A stretch of DNA of 64,000 bases from positions 1 through 64,000 of the forward strand of contig CAYZBJ010000011.1 in NCBI GenBank assembly GCA_964476625.1, given 5' to 3'. Below, piece by piece: positions 17,729 to 26,080 of this stretch (positions are counted from its first letter, which is position 1; each line of letters opens with the position of its first letter). The stretch comes from JAMLIN01 sp964476625 (GTDB lineage Bacteria; Pseudomonadota; Gammaproteobacteria; Burkholderiales; Burkholderiaceae_E). A program made the position numbers and the translations under genes. Below the pieces are notes generated by a model. It saw only the letters and a list, made by a program, of their open reading frames with translations. It had not been told where the DNA came from and did not search any database.

Positions 17729-18895
17729 TTACTCCCGTTCCATGATCAGGGTGGCGCCCGCATGCCGGTGGCCGAGCAGGCCGCCGGTGCCGTGGGCGAG
17801 CGCGATGTCGCAGTTGGCGACCTGCACCTTCGGATGCGCTTCGCCGCGCAGCTGGCGCACCGCCTCGATGACCTTGGTGATGCCGCCGCGGTTCATCGGG
17901 TGGTTGTTGCACAGGCCGCCACCGTCGGTGTTGAACGGCAGCTTGCCGACGCCCGAGATCAGGTTGCCGTCGGCGACGAAGGCGCCGCCCTTGCCCTTCT
18001 CGCAGAAGCCGAGGTCCTCGAGCTGCATCACCACGGTGATCGTGAAACTGTCGTAGATCGAGACGTACTTGATGTCGGCATGGCTCACGCCGGCTTCCTC
18101 GAAGGCGGCCTTGCCCGAGCGGATGCCGGCGGAATATGTAAGGTCGACCGCGCCGCCGTCCTGGCCCTTGATGTGTTCTCCGGCGCCGATGACCTTCACC
18201 AGCGGACGCTTGAGCGAGCGGGCGATCTCGGGCTTGACCACGACCAGGGCGCCGCCGCCGTCGGAGACCACGCAGCAGTCGAGCCGGTGCAGCGGATCGG
18301 CGATCAGCGGCGAGCCGACCACGTCCTCGACGGTGACCACGTCGCGCAGCATCGCATGCTCGTTGTACTGCGCATGGTGCGAAGCCGCCACCTTGACCCA
18401 GGCGAGCTGCTCGGCGGTGGTGCCGAACTCGTGCATGTGGCGAGCCGCGCACATCGCGTAGCTGTTGACCGTCACCAGGCCGTAGGGCGCCTCGAACGGC
18501 GCATCGGGCACATTGGGCGCGAACACCCGCGGCGCGGCGCCGCTGTGGCCTTCGGAGCGGGGCCGGCCGGCCAGGGTGATCAGCGCCACGCTGCAGCGGC
18601 CGGCGGCGATCGCCTCGGCGGCATGCGCGACATGGATCAGGTAGGAAGAGCCGCCGGTTTCGGTGGAGTCGACGTGGCGAACCTTCAGGTTCATGTAGTC
18701 GACCATGCTCACCCCGCCCATGCCCGGCGCATCGCCGGCGCTGAAGTAGCCGTCGACGTCATTGAACGTCAGGCCGGCATCGGCGAGCGCGCCGCGGGCG
18801 CATTCATAGTGCAACTGCGGCACCGTCTTGTCGGGAGCCTTGCGCGTCGGGTGCTCGTAGGCACCGACGATGTAGGCCTTGCCTTTGATCGTCAT
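17729..18895 (-). CDS. thiolase-like (SCP-x/Ltp2 type) protein without the nucleophilic cysteine
   Basis: 388 residues of the thiolase superfamily. Where thiolases have the acyl-accepting Cys (Asn-x-x-Cys-x-Ser-Gly), this protein has ETGGSS (79-84). Near the C-terminus NNHPMNRGG replaces GHPxGxxG, and the final CxG motif reads AHGTGG. Loss of the cysteine is what is described for Ltp2-type retro-aldolases that shorten acyl-CoA side chains together with DUF35 partners, so a lyase rather than thiolytic role is plausible. Start at 18895 is the first ATG with family homology. Confidence 0.85.
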   Translation of the reverse strand: MTIKGKAYIVGAYEHPTRKAPDKTVPQLHYECARGALADAGLTFNDVDGYFSAGDAPGMGGVSMVDYMNLKVRHVDSTETGGSSYLIHVAHAAEAIAAGRCSVALITLAGRPRSEGHSGAAPRVFAPNVPDAPFEAPYGLVTVNSYAMCAARHMHEFGTTAEQLAWVKVAASHHAQYNEHAMLRDVVTVEDVVGSPLIADPLHRLDCCVVSDGGGALVVVKPEIARSLKRPLVKVIGAGEHIKGQDGGAVDLTYSAGIRSGKAAFEEAGVSHADIKYVSIYDSFTITVVMQLEDLGFCEKGKGGAFVADGNLISGVGKLPFNTDGGGLCNNHPMNRGGITKVIEAVRQLRGEAHPKVQVANCDIALAHGTGGLLGHRHAGATLIMERE

Positions 18896-19015
18896 CTGGG
18901 ACCGTCTCCAGGTTCGGTTCGGACGCCCGCCGATCCGGGTCGGCGGCATTTTGTGCCCCGCAATATACCGCGAAACGCCCGGCCGCCCCGGCGCGCGGGG
19001 CAACCAGGGCCGATC

Positions 19016-19900
19016 TCAGTCGCGCTGCAGGAAGCGATACATCTCGGTGTGGTCCGCGCTCGCCGGCAGCGCCTGCGCCGCGTCGCGCCAGATCGCGAGA
19101 ACTTCGTCGCCGAGGCGCATCGGCTCGCCGATCGCGCCGCCCAGGCCCATCGCGATGCCGAGGTCCTTGGCCATCAGGCGCAGGGCGAAGCCGGAATCGA
19201 ACTTGCCCGAGAGCATGAAGGTCTTGACCTTCACTTCCGTGGTGTTGTTGCGTCCGGTCGAGCCGTTGAGGACATCGGTCATGACGTCGGGGTCGAGGCC
19301 GAAGCGGGCGCCCACATGCAGGGCCTCGACGGTGGCGACGAGACCGGCGGCCGAGACATAGTTGTTGAGCGCCTTCATCGCATGGCCGGCGCCGACCGGC
19401 CCGACATGGGTGATGGCGCGGCCCATCGCCGCCAGCAGGGGCTTGTTCGCCTCGAAGAGCGCCGCATCGCCGCCGCACATGATCGCGAGGCTGCCGTCGA
19501 CGGCGCGGCGCACCCCGCCCGAGACCGGCGCATCGAGAAAGCCGATGCCGCGGCCGGCGATTGCCTTGGCCAGCGCCTGCGAGCGCAGCGGTTCGGACGA
19601 GCTCATGTCGATGATGGTGGCGCCCGACGCGAGCACGTCGGCCAGGCCACGAGCCCCCTGCACCGTCGCATCGACGATGTCGGAATTGGGCAGCATGAGG
19701 ACCACGACCGAGGCCCCGGCCAGCCCGTCGAGCCCGGCGGCGTCGATCGTGCCGGGAAAGTCGGCGACGAAGGCTGCGCGCGCCTCGGGCGAGAGGTCAT
19801 GGACCACGAGCCGGTGGCCGGCCGCATGCAACCGCGCCGCCATCGGCCGGCCCATCATGCCGAGGCCGACGAAGCCGATGGTTTGCGCAGCGCTGCTCAC
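19016..19900 (-). CDS. beta-hydroxyacid dehydrogenase (3-hydroxyisobutyrate dehydrogenase family)
   Basis: 294 residues. The N-terminal NAD(P) motif is GFVGLGMMGRPMA; the substrate loop DAPVSGG (123-129) and the catalytic Lys176 in GHAMKALNNYV are all in place, so it should be active on a 3-hydroxy or 2-hydroxy acid such as tartronate semialdehyde, 3-hydroxyisobutyrate or a related compound. The start overlaps the carboxymuconolactone decarboxylase-like gene by 4 bp (ATGA), so the two are co-translated. The exact substrate cannot be told from sequence. Confidence 0.9.
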   Translation of the reverse strand: MSSAAQTIGFVGLGMMGRPMAARLHAAGHRLVVHDLSPEARAAFVADFPGTIDAAGLDGLAGASVVVLMLPNSDIVDATVQGARGLADVLASGATIIDMSSSEPLRSQALAKAIAGRGIGFLDAPVSGGVRRAVDGSLAIMCGGDAALFEANKPLLAAMGRAITHVGPVGAGHAMKALNNYVSAAGLVATVEALHVGARFGLDPDVMTDVLNGSTGRNNTTEVKVKTFMLSGKFDSGFALRLMAKDLGIAMGLGGAIGEPMRLGDEVLAIWRDAAQALPASADHTEMYRFLQRD

Positions 19901-20274
19901 TTCTCGAGCTCCTTGAAGGTTTCCTTCGCGACGCGGAAGCTGTCGATCGCCGCGGGCACGCCGCAGTAGATCGCGACCTGCAGGAACACTTCCTTGATCT
20001 CTTCCTTCGTGAGGCCATTGTTGATGGCTCCGCGCACATGGAGCTTGAGCTCGTGCGGGCGGTTGAGCGCGGCCAGCATCGCGAGGTTCAGGAAGCTGCG
20101 GGTACGGCGATCGAGGCCGGGCCGGTTCCAGACATCGCCCCAGCAGTACTGGGTGACGAGTTCCTGCATGTCCTGGTTGAATTCATCGGCGTTCTTGATC
20201 GCGTTGTCGACGTATTCGGGGCCCAGCACTTCGCGACGCGTCTTCAGGCCCTTGTCGAACAGCTCCTTGTTCAT
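19897..20274 (-). CDS. carboxymuconolactone decarboxylase-family protein (PcaC-like)
   Basis: 125 residues, all-helical AhpD-like fold. It matches PcaC-type proteins: GLKTRREVLGPEYVD near the N-terminus, YCWGDVWNRPGLDRRTRSFLNLAMLAALNRPHELKLHVRGA-type core in the middle, and YCGVPAAIDSFRVAKE at the end. PcaC decarboxylates gamma-carboxymuconolactone in the ortho (3,4) pathway, yet this window encodes the 4,5-cleavage pathway and no pcaGHB. It may therefore act on a related lactone. First gene of a two-gene operon with the dehydrogenase. Confidence 0.85.
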   Translation of the reverse strand: MNKELFDKGLKTRREVLGPEYVDNAIKNADEFNQDMQELVTQYCWGDVWNRPGLDRRTRSFLNLAMLAALNRPHELKLHVRGAINNGLTKEEIKEVFLQVAIYCGVPAAIDSFRVAKETFKELEK

Positions 20275-20406
20275 TCCGGTCTCCAGCTTGTAGAAGGATC
20301 AGCCGCCGGCCGGCGGCACCTCAAGGATTCTAGTCCCGCCGTCGAAGCCCGGCCGCGAGCGCAGGCATCGGCGCCGCCCCGCTGCCCCGACGCCGCAGCC
20401 CAAGGC

Positions 20407-21273
20407 TCAATCATGCAGCCTGAAGCCGACCGGGACAGTCAACACGGCGGTACCCGCAGCGTAGCCGGGCGGCGGCCTCGGGACCGGCGAGGCACGCTCG
20501 ACCATGCGCAGCGCGGCATCGTCGAGCGAATCGAAGCCCGAGGACTGATGGATCGCCGCGCGCAGGACACGGCCATCGGGGGCGACCTCGAAGCGCACGA
20601 CCACGGTGCCCTCCTCGCCGAGCCGACGGGCTCGCGCCGGATACTGCTTGTAGCGACCCAGCCAGGCCACCAGCTGCGATTCGTAGTTGGCCCGTACCGC
20701 CGGGCTCGGGCCGGGCGGTGGCGGCGGCCCCGCGGGCGGAGCCGGCGCGGGGCCGGGCGGCGCCGAGCTCGCCGGCGGCGGCGGCGAAGGCGCGGGCGGC
20801 GGGGTAGCCGGAGCCGGCGGCGCGGCCACCGGCGGCGGCGCGACGATCGGTGGCGGCGGAGCCGGCGGCGCCTCGACGCGTGGCTTCGGCTTCGGCTTGG
20901 GCGCCGGCTTTGGCTTCGGCTCGGGCTTCGGTTCCGGCGGCGGTGGCGGCTCCGGAGGTGGCGGCGGCGGTGGCTCCGGCGGCGGCGGGGGTGGTGGCGG
21001 CGCCGGTGGTGGCGGCGGTGGCACTTCGGGCGTGGGCGGTAGCGGCTCCAGTATCTCCGGCGTCGGCGGCAAGGGTTCGAGCGGGGGATCGGGATCCGGC
21101 GGCGCGCCCGGGAAGGGAACGGGCGCAACATCGGCGAGGCTGATGAACATGCCCGGGTCTTCCTCGAGCGCCTTGTCGCGCTCGCGCGCGCCGACCAGGA
21201 ACCAGGCAAGGCCCAGCTCGAGCGCGAATGACAGCGCCAGGGCAAGGCCCCAATGCCAGCGGCCGATCCTCAT
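20407..21273 (-). CDS. tonB: TonB-family energy transducer
   Basis: 288 residues: a short cytoplasmic end, one membrane anchor (about 8-27, WGLALALSFALELGLAWFLVG), a long periplasmic Pro/Lys/Glu- and Ala-rich spacer (about 55-195) and a TonB C-terminal domain (about 205-285, with YPARARRLGEEGTVVVRFEVAPDGRV). It spans the periplasm to energise outer-membrane receptors. Overlaps the upstream exbD by 4 bp. The very low-complexity spacer gives a glycine-rich antisense frame that is not a gene. No TonB-dependent receptor is in the window. Confidence 0.92.
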   Translation of the reverse strand: MRIGRWHWGLALALSFALELGLAWFLVGARERDKALEEDPGMFISLADVAPVPFPGAPPDPDPPLEPLPPTPEILEPLPPTPEVPPPPPPAPPPPPPPPEPPPPPPPEPPPPPEPKPEPKPKPAPKPKPKPRVEAPPAPPPPIVAPPPVAAPPAPATPPPAPSPPPPASSAPPGPAPAPPAGPPPPPGPSPAVRANYESQLVAWLGRYKQYPARARRLGEEGTVVVRFEVAPDGRVLRAAIHQSSGFDSLDDAALRMVERASPVPRPPPGYAAGTAVLTVPVGFRLHD

Positions 21274-21695
21274 GGCTGGCGGGTCCGGGTCTTGAGGTAG
21301 ACATCCTCGATCTCGGCTTCGCGCAGCGCCGCCAGCACCGGGTCGAGCTTCGCGGCGACCAGGCGGTGGTCGGCGAACAGGTCGAGGCGGATGCGGGTGC
21401 CGGCCACGCCACGGACAGCATCGAACGCGACCCGCAGCCGGGACGCGAGCATGTCGAGCGGCACGGCTTCGCCGGCAAGGAACACGGCGCCGTGCTGGTC
21501 GATCGCGACTTCGAGCGATTCCTGGCGCAGCGGCTCGCGACTGTCGGCCGCCGGCGGATCGACCGCCACTGGCGGCGTCGGCGCGATGGTGCCGGCGAGC
21601 AGGAAGAAGATCAGCATCAGGAACACGATGTTGATCAACGGCACCAGGGCGTCGTCGCTGGCCGAACGGGCCGGCGCCCGCGACACGATCCTCAT
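21270..21695 (-). CDS. exbD: ExbD/TolR proton-channel subunit, second copy
   Basis: 141 residues with one membrane helix (about 17-38, LVPLINIVFLMLIFFLLAGTI) and a periplasmic domain. The proton-carrying aspartate of ExbD/TolR normally sits in LTPLIDVVF; here the position is Asn (LINIVF), so this copy may lack proton translocation. Overlaps both neighbours by 4 bp in an exbB-exbD-exbD-tonB operon, so it probably mixes with the first ExbD in one motor. Confidence 0.88.
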   Translation of the reverse strand: MRIVSRAPARSASDDALVPLINIVFLMLIFFLLAGTIAPTPPVAVDPPAADSREPLRQESLEVAIDQHGAVFLAGEAVPLDMLASRLRVAFDAVRGVAGTRIRLDLFADHRLVAAKLDPVLAALREAEIEDVYLKTRTRQP

Positions 21696-22081
21696 TGGCT
21701 GGCGCCGAGACTCACGCCACGCACGCCGGTGGCGCGCAAGGCATCGAGCGCGTCGACGATGCGCTGCAGGGGCACCCCGCCCTCGGCCCGGACCACGATC
21801 GGCACCGTGGTGAAGGCGCCAACGCGCGTACCGAGCTCGTCGAGGACAACCGGCAGACCGTCGAGATCAGCGCTGCCATCCTCGCGCAGCCACAGCTCGA
21901 CGCCCTTCTCGTCACTCACCGCCGCGCCGGAAGCGTCGGTGGCCTCGAGCATCATCGTGCGCCAGTGGGCGAACTGGGTCGACAGCATGAAGAACAGCAG
22001 CAGCATGAAGACCACGTCGATCAGCGGCGTCAGCGACAGGCTGACGCCCGAGCGACGGGGCCGGCCGAGCTCAAGGCGCAT
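21692..22081 (-). CDS. exbD: ExbD/TolR proton-channel subunit, first copy
   Basis: 129 residues with a single helix containing the conserved LTPLIDVVFMLLLFFML motif; its Asp is the residue that takes part in proton flow through the ExbB-ExbD motor. The periplasmic domain follows. It overlaps the exbB gene by 11 bp and the second exbD by 4 bp. Compared with its neighbour copy it keeps the key Asp. Confidence 0.92.
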   Translation of the reverse strand: MRLELGRPRRSGVSLSLTPLIDVVFMLLLFFMLSTQFAHWRTMMLEATDASGAAVSDEKGVELWLREDGSADLDGLPVVLDELGTRVGAFTTVPIVVRAEGGVPLQRIVDALDALRATGVRGVSLGASQ

Positions 22082-22832
22082 TCTTGCTGCCGATCACCGC
22101 CAGCGAGGCCGCCCGGGCGGCGCGGCCCGACTTCGAGTCTTCGATGGAGTCGCCGTGGCCGCCGGTGAACACCTGGGTGACGGCGTCCTCGATCAGGTGA
22201 CCGTGCCGTTCGACCCGGCGCTCGAGCCAGCCGTGCGCGAAGGTGATCGGGATCGCGAGCGACAGGCCGACCGCGGTGGTGAGCAGGGCTTCCCAGATGC
22301 CACCCGAGAGCAGCGCCGGGTCGACCTGGCTGCCCGCGCCCTGGATCGCCTGGAAGGCGTCGATCATGCCGAGCACGGTGCCGAGCAGGCCGAGCAGCGG
22401 CGCCGCCGTGCCGATCACCTCGAGTGGGCGCAGGTAATGGCGCAGGTCCTCGAGATCGGACTGGGCGACTCGCGCGACCTCTTCGCGCAACAGCGCATCG
22501 GGCAGGACGTTCGACCGCACCCCGCGCATCGCGACCCGCAGGACATGGGCGAGCGGCGTGTTGCATTGTCCGAGCTCCTCGAGCGCCGTCTGGTGTTCGC
22601 CGGCGCGCCAGTGAGCGAGCGCGTGCATTTCACGACGCGAGGAGCCGACGCCGACCCGGGCGAACTGCCACATCTTGAGCAGCACGATCGCGAGCGCGAG
22701 GGTCGCCATCGCCGCCAGCACCCAGACGATGGGGCCGCCGAGATTCATCCAGTCGACGATCGCCTGCAGGGTCGTGGGTTCCGGAGCGCCGGCGCCGGCC
22801 GGCACGATGGCCGGCGTGATCGTTTCGTTCAT
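22071..22832 (-). CDS. exbB: ExbB/TolQ/MotA-type proton channel protein
   Basis: 253 residues with three membrane segments: about 32-52, about 130-150 (APLLGLLGTVLGMIDAF) and about 172-192 (LLTTAVGLSLAIPITFAHGW). The conserved GTVxGM and the TxxGLxxAIP blocks are typical of ExbB. It forms the inner-membrane ring that, with ExbD, drives TonB. First gene of the operon; ATG at 22832 fits the family length. Confidence 0.93.
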   Translation of the reverse strand: MNETITPAIVPAGAGAPEPTTLQAIVDWMNLGGPIVWVLAAMATLALAIVLLKMWQFARVGVGSSRREMHALAHWRAGEHQTALEELGQCNTPLAHVLRVAMRGVRSNVLPDALLREEVARVAQSDLEDLRHYLRPLEVIGTAAPLLGLLGTVLGMIDAFQAIQGAGSQVDPALLSGGIWEALLTTAVGLSLAIPITFAHGWLERRVERHGHLIEDAVTQVFTGGHGDSIEDSKSGRAARAASLAVIGSKNAP

Positions 22833-22931
22833 GGCCTACCTGCCTGGATACCGCGAAGCCGCTGGCCGGGCTCGCAGGGGAACGATGATTCTAGGTTTGG
22901 CGAGAATGAGTTGCAATCGCGCTGCGCCTGC

Positions 22932-23540
22932 TCAGGCATCGATGCCGAGGCGTGACAGGCCGATGAAGGCGAGCCAGAGCGCCGGCACCGGCAGCAAGAG
23001 CCAGCTGATCGGTCCGCTGCGCGTCATGGCCCAGCCGATCGTGCCGATCGCCGTCGGCGTCGGCCCGATGCCGAAGAGTTCGCTTGCCGCCCACGGGCGC
23101 CCCGCCAGCACCGGCTCGATGAGCGGGTGCACGATGATCGCCCAGGCCAGGACGGCTGCCCCGGCCAGTCGCAGGGGTCGCGATCCGCCGGGGCGCAGCC
23201 GCAGGCGCAAGGCGCCGAACAGGGCGAGGAGCATCGCCTGGGTCAGGAAGGCGATGCCGAAGTAGCCGGCCGCCCAGTTGAGCTGCATGAAACGCTCGAC
23301 CATGAAGGCCCAGCCGATCACCGCCCAGGCCAGCGCCAGCGCCGCCGCGGCGAGGCGCGCCACGCCCGGGGGTTCGCTCGCCACTGGCTGCGCCACCCGC
23401 CACAGCAGGGCGAGCGAGACAACGAAGACCACCGGATGCACCGGCCAGAGCGCCGCGTTGTACTGCTCGAGCAGCGCATGCCAGGCATCGAGCGAATACG
23501 GAACGAAGTCCGTCAGCGAATAGCTCGCCAAGAGCGACAT
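22932..23540 (-). CDS. DUF6064-like integral membrane protein
   Basis: 202 residues with about six hydrophobic helices. The opening (SLTDFVPYSLDAWHALLEQYNAALWPVHPVVF) resembles DUF6064 proteins, whose function is unknown. Start taken at MSLLASYS (23540); the longer frame to 23720 has a non-hydrophobic, non-conserved N-terminus. Not obviously linked to the ExbB operon 100 bp downstream or the catabolic operon upstream. Confidence 0.65.
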   Translation of the reverse strand: MSLLASYSLTDFVPYSLDAWHALLEQYNAALWPVHPVVFVVSLALLWRVAQPVASEPPGVARLAAAALALAWAVIGWAFMVERFMQLNWAAGYFGIAFLTQAMLLALFGALRLRLRPGGSRPLRLAGAAVLAWAIIVHPLIEPVLAGRPWAASELFGIGPTPTAIGTIGWAMTRSGPISWLLLPVPALWLAFIGLSRLGIDA

Positions 23541-23735
23541 CGGGCTCAGGATTCCTGCGGTGAGCCTGCCATCGCGTCGTCGTCTGCCAACGCCGATAGG
23601 CGGCACCAGGCAAGCGTTGTCAGGCCCGAGGGGAAACGCTGACGCGACCACACCCGGCGTCGACGCCCCCATGCACTCCCGACTGCAGCCAATGCGGTTC
23701 GCATCGGTTCTGGATACCATGAAACCGGCCGTGGT

Positions 23736-25112
23736 TCATGATTTTCCACCCGCGCCGTCGAGCCATTCAGCGACCCGGTTCGCCGCCTCCCGGCCGGTGA
23801 ATGCGCAGGCTTGCGTGCCGCCGTCGCCATAGTCCTTGACCGCGTCGCCGACATGCCAGACGTTGGGCAGGGGCGTGTCCTGCGGCAGGTCGAAACCGGC
23901 GCAGGAACGCTGCGCCGGCCACTCGTCGCGCATCACCCGCACCGACAGCATCTTCGCGTCCGCGAAGCCGGGGAACAGGTCCCGCAGGTCCTGCAGGGAA
24001 GCCTCCACCTCGGCGGCTTCGTCGAACTCGCCGATCGCTGGCCGAGGCACCGCATAGGCAACGTACTGGTGCCAGCCGGCCGGGGCCAGCTCGGGACAGG
24101 TGGCCGTCAGCTCGCCCATGTTGCACAGGCGTCGGGTCTTCCCGAAGGTAACCAGGCCCGGCACCTCGACGAGCCGTTCGCGCGTCGCGAAGTTGAGCAC
24201 GATATTGGCCGCCGGACGCGGCACGCTCCGGCAACGCTCGAGGTATGCCGCACCGAAGACCTCGGCGCCGGGCAGTGCCGCGGTTGCCGCCGGGCCGATG
24301 TTGCTGACCAGCGCGCGGGTGGCGATGCGCCGGGTCACACCGGCTTCGGTGACGTCGATCCCCACGAGTTGGCCCGCCTCGGCGTGCAGTGCCGTCATCG
24401 AGGCCCCGAGACGAATCTCGCCGCCATGGCTGCGAATGCCGTCGGCAAGATCGTTCCACAGGCCGATGGTGCCGCGCGGGCAGAAGCCGAAGCGCTTGAA
24501 GGCCCCCTTGACCGCGAAGTAGGTCAGGAAGGCGCGTGCCGGCAACTCGTCGGCGTTGGCCGCGAAGATCGCGGCGCACAGATTCCGGAAGATCGCGTGG
24601 ACCGTCTCGTTCTTCGTGTACTGGTTGAGCCACTCCTCGGTGCTCATGCGGGCCTCGGGCAGGTCGCCCGCTCGCGCGTCGGCGAACTTCGCGCCGATCT
24701 TCGCCGCCTGCCGGGTGAAGCCGCCCAGCAGCATGCCCCAGCCGCCCTTGGCGACGTTGATGACCTTGCCGTCGATGTAGAACACCGTCGCAGGACTGGG
24801 CTCGCGCACGTCGACCGGCACGCCGAGCAGGCCGAAGGTCTCTTCGAAGACGCCACCCAGTTCGATCGCGATCGCGCCGATGTTGACGGTGAAACCGTCG
24901 ATCTGCTCGCTCGAAGCTCGGCCGCCGATGCGGTCGAGCCGCTCGACGACGAGGACCTTGCGACCCGCCGCCACCAGGCGCGCGGCCGCCGAAAGACCAC
25001 CGGCGCCAGCGCCGGCGACGACGGCGTCGTAGACCAGGTCGCCTGCGTCTGCTGGCATCGCCCGCTCCGGTGCGCGGCCCATGTTCGATGCGTTGCCCGT
25101 GTTCGATGTCAT
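23736..25112 (-). CDS. FAD-dependent oxidoreductase, phytoene desaturase/CrtI-like
   Basis: 458 residues. The FAD-binding motif DAVVAGAGAGGLSAAARL is followed by VVERLDRIGGRAS, and the C-terminal FAD motif is NVWHVGDAVKDYGDGGTQACAFTGREAANRV. This family includes carotenoid desaturases and many uncharacterised dehydrogenases. As the last gene of the Rieske operon it could desaturate or oxidise a ring intermediate, but this is inference. Its start overlaps the alpha/beta hydrolase stop by 4 bp. Confidence 0.85.
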   Translation of the reverse strand: MTSNTGNASNMGRAPERAMPADAGDLVYDAVVAGAGAGGLSAAARLVAAGRKVLVVERLDRIGGRASSEQIDGFTVNIGAIAIELGGVFEETFGLLGVPVDVREPSPATVFYIDGKVINVAKGGWGMLLGGFTRQAAKIGAKFADARAGDLPEARMSTEEWLNQYTKNETVHAIFRNLCAAIFAANADELPARAFLTYFAVKGAFKRFGFCPRGTIGLWNDLADGIRSHGGEIRLGASMTALHAEAGQLVGIDVTEAGVTRRIATRALVSNIGPAATAALPGAEVFGAAYLERCRSVPRPAANIVLNFATRERLVEVPGLVTFGKTRRLCNMGELTATCPELAPAGWHQYVAYAVPRPAIGEFDEAAEVEASLQDLRDLFPGFADAKMLSVRVMRDEWPAQRSCAGFDLPQDTPLPNVWHVGDAVKDYGDGGTQACAFTGREAANRVAEWLDGAGGKS

Positions 25113-26080
25113 CCTCGCTCCTGTGTACTGGTGATTCTTCGCAGGAAGCCGCCGGCCGCTGCGAGCGCCTCGCGGGCCGCTGGCAGACGGGCCGGGAACT
25201 GCTGGAAGACGTGGATCATGCCGGGGTACACGCGCAACTCGACACTCACCCCGGCGGCCTGCGCCCTGTCGGCAAGGCGAGTCGCATCGCTGAGCACGGT
25301 TTCCCGATCGCCCGCCTGGAGCAGCAGGGGCGGCAGCCCGGCGAGATCGGCGAACAGCGGCGAGACCCGCGGGTCGCGCGGATCCATGTCGGAGCCGATC
25401 GCTGCCCGGCCCATCGCCTCGATCATGGGTCGCTGGTTGATCGGGTCGGCCGCGGCGCGGGTCTCGTAGCTCTCACCGGTAGCGGCGAGGTCGGTCCAGG
25501 GCGACATCAGGAAGGCACCCGCCGGCAGCGGCTCACCCGCATCACGCAAGCGCAGCAGCAGCGACAGGGCCAGTCCCGCGCCCGCCGAGTCGCCGGCCAG
25601 CGCGATCGCGTCGGGCCGGTGTCCCGCCGACGCCAGTGCATGCCAGGCCGTCGTCGCATCCTCGACCTGCGCGGGATACCGATGTTCCGGGGCCAGTCGA
25701 TAGTCGACGCCGAGCACCCGACATCGCGCCGCGTGGGAGATGCCAGCCATCAACTCGAGATGCGAGCGCAGCGATCCGACCTGGAAGCCGCCACCGTGGA
25801 AGTACATCACGGTCCGGCGGGTGTCCGCGCCCGGCGTGGTGACCCAGGCCGCCGCCACGCCATCGAGGCGGCAGGGCTCGACCTCCGCGGGAACCGCGTT
25901 CGCCGCGAAAAGTGCATCCCAGTCGCGTCGACGCTGCGCCATCGAGGTCGACTTCGTCCAGCGACCGTAGACCTGCCGGATGGACGCGACGACAGCATCG
26001 ACCGGATCGACGTCGACCGGGTCCGCGTTGGGCGGATTGGCCCTGGCCGCGGGCGAAGACGTATCGCGGTACCCGCTCAT
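25109..26080 (-). CDS. alpha/beta hydrolase of the hormone-sensitive lipase family
   Basis: 323 residues with the HSL oxyanion motif HGGGF, the nucleophile motif GDSAG, a downstream Asp (in LLLQAGDRETVLSDA) and a His in GMIHVFQQF. It likely hydrolyses an ester or lactone formed in the pathway. ATG at 26080 overlaps the SDR stop (ATGA); a TTG three codons earlier is less likely. Middle of the six-gene Rieske operon, tightly coupled to both neighbours. Confidence 0.9.
   Translation of the reverse strand: MSGYRDTSSPAARANPPNADPVDVDPVDAVVASIRQVYGRWTKSTSMAQRRRDWDALFAANAVPAEVEPCRLDGVAAAWVTTPGADTRRTVMYFHGGGFQVGSLRSHLELMAGISHAARCRVLGVDYRLAPEHRYPAQVEDATTAWHALASAGHRPDAIALAGDSAGAGLALSLLLRLRDAGEPLPAGAFLMSPWTDLAATGESYETRAAADPINQRPMIEAMGRAAIGSDMDPRDPRVSPLFADLAGLPPLLLQAGDRETVLSDATRLADRAQAAGVSVELRVYPGMIHVFQQFPARLPAAREALAAAGGFLRRITSTQERG

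Noticed and set aside
20687..21295. Glycine-rich plus-strand ORF of 202 codons
   Set aside because: It is the complement of the Pro-rich TonB spacer; its composition follows from that repeat.
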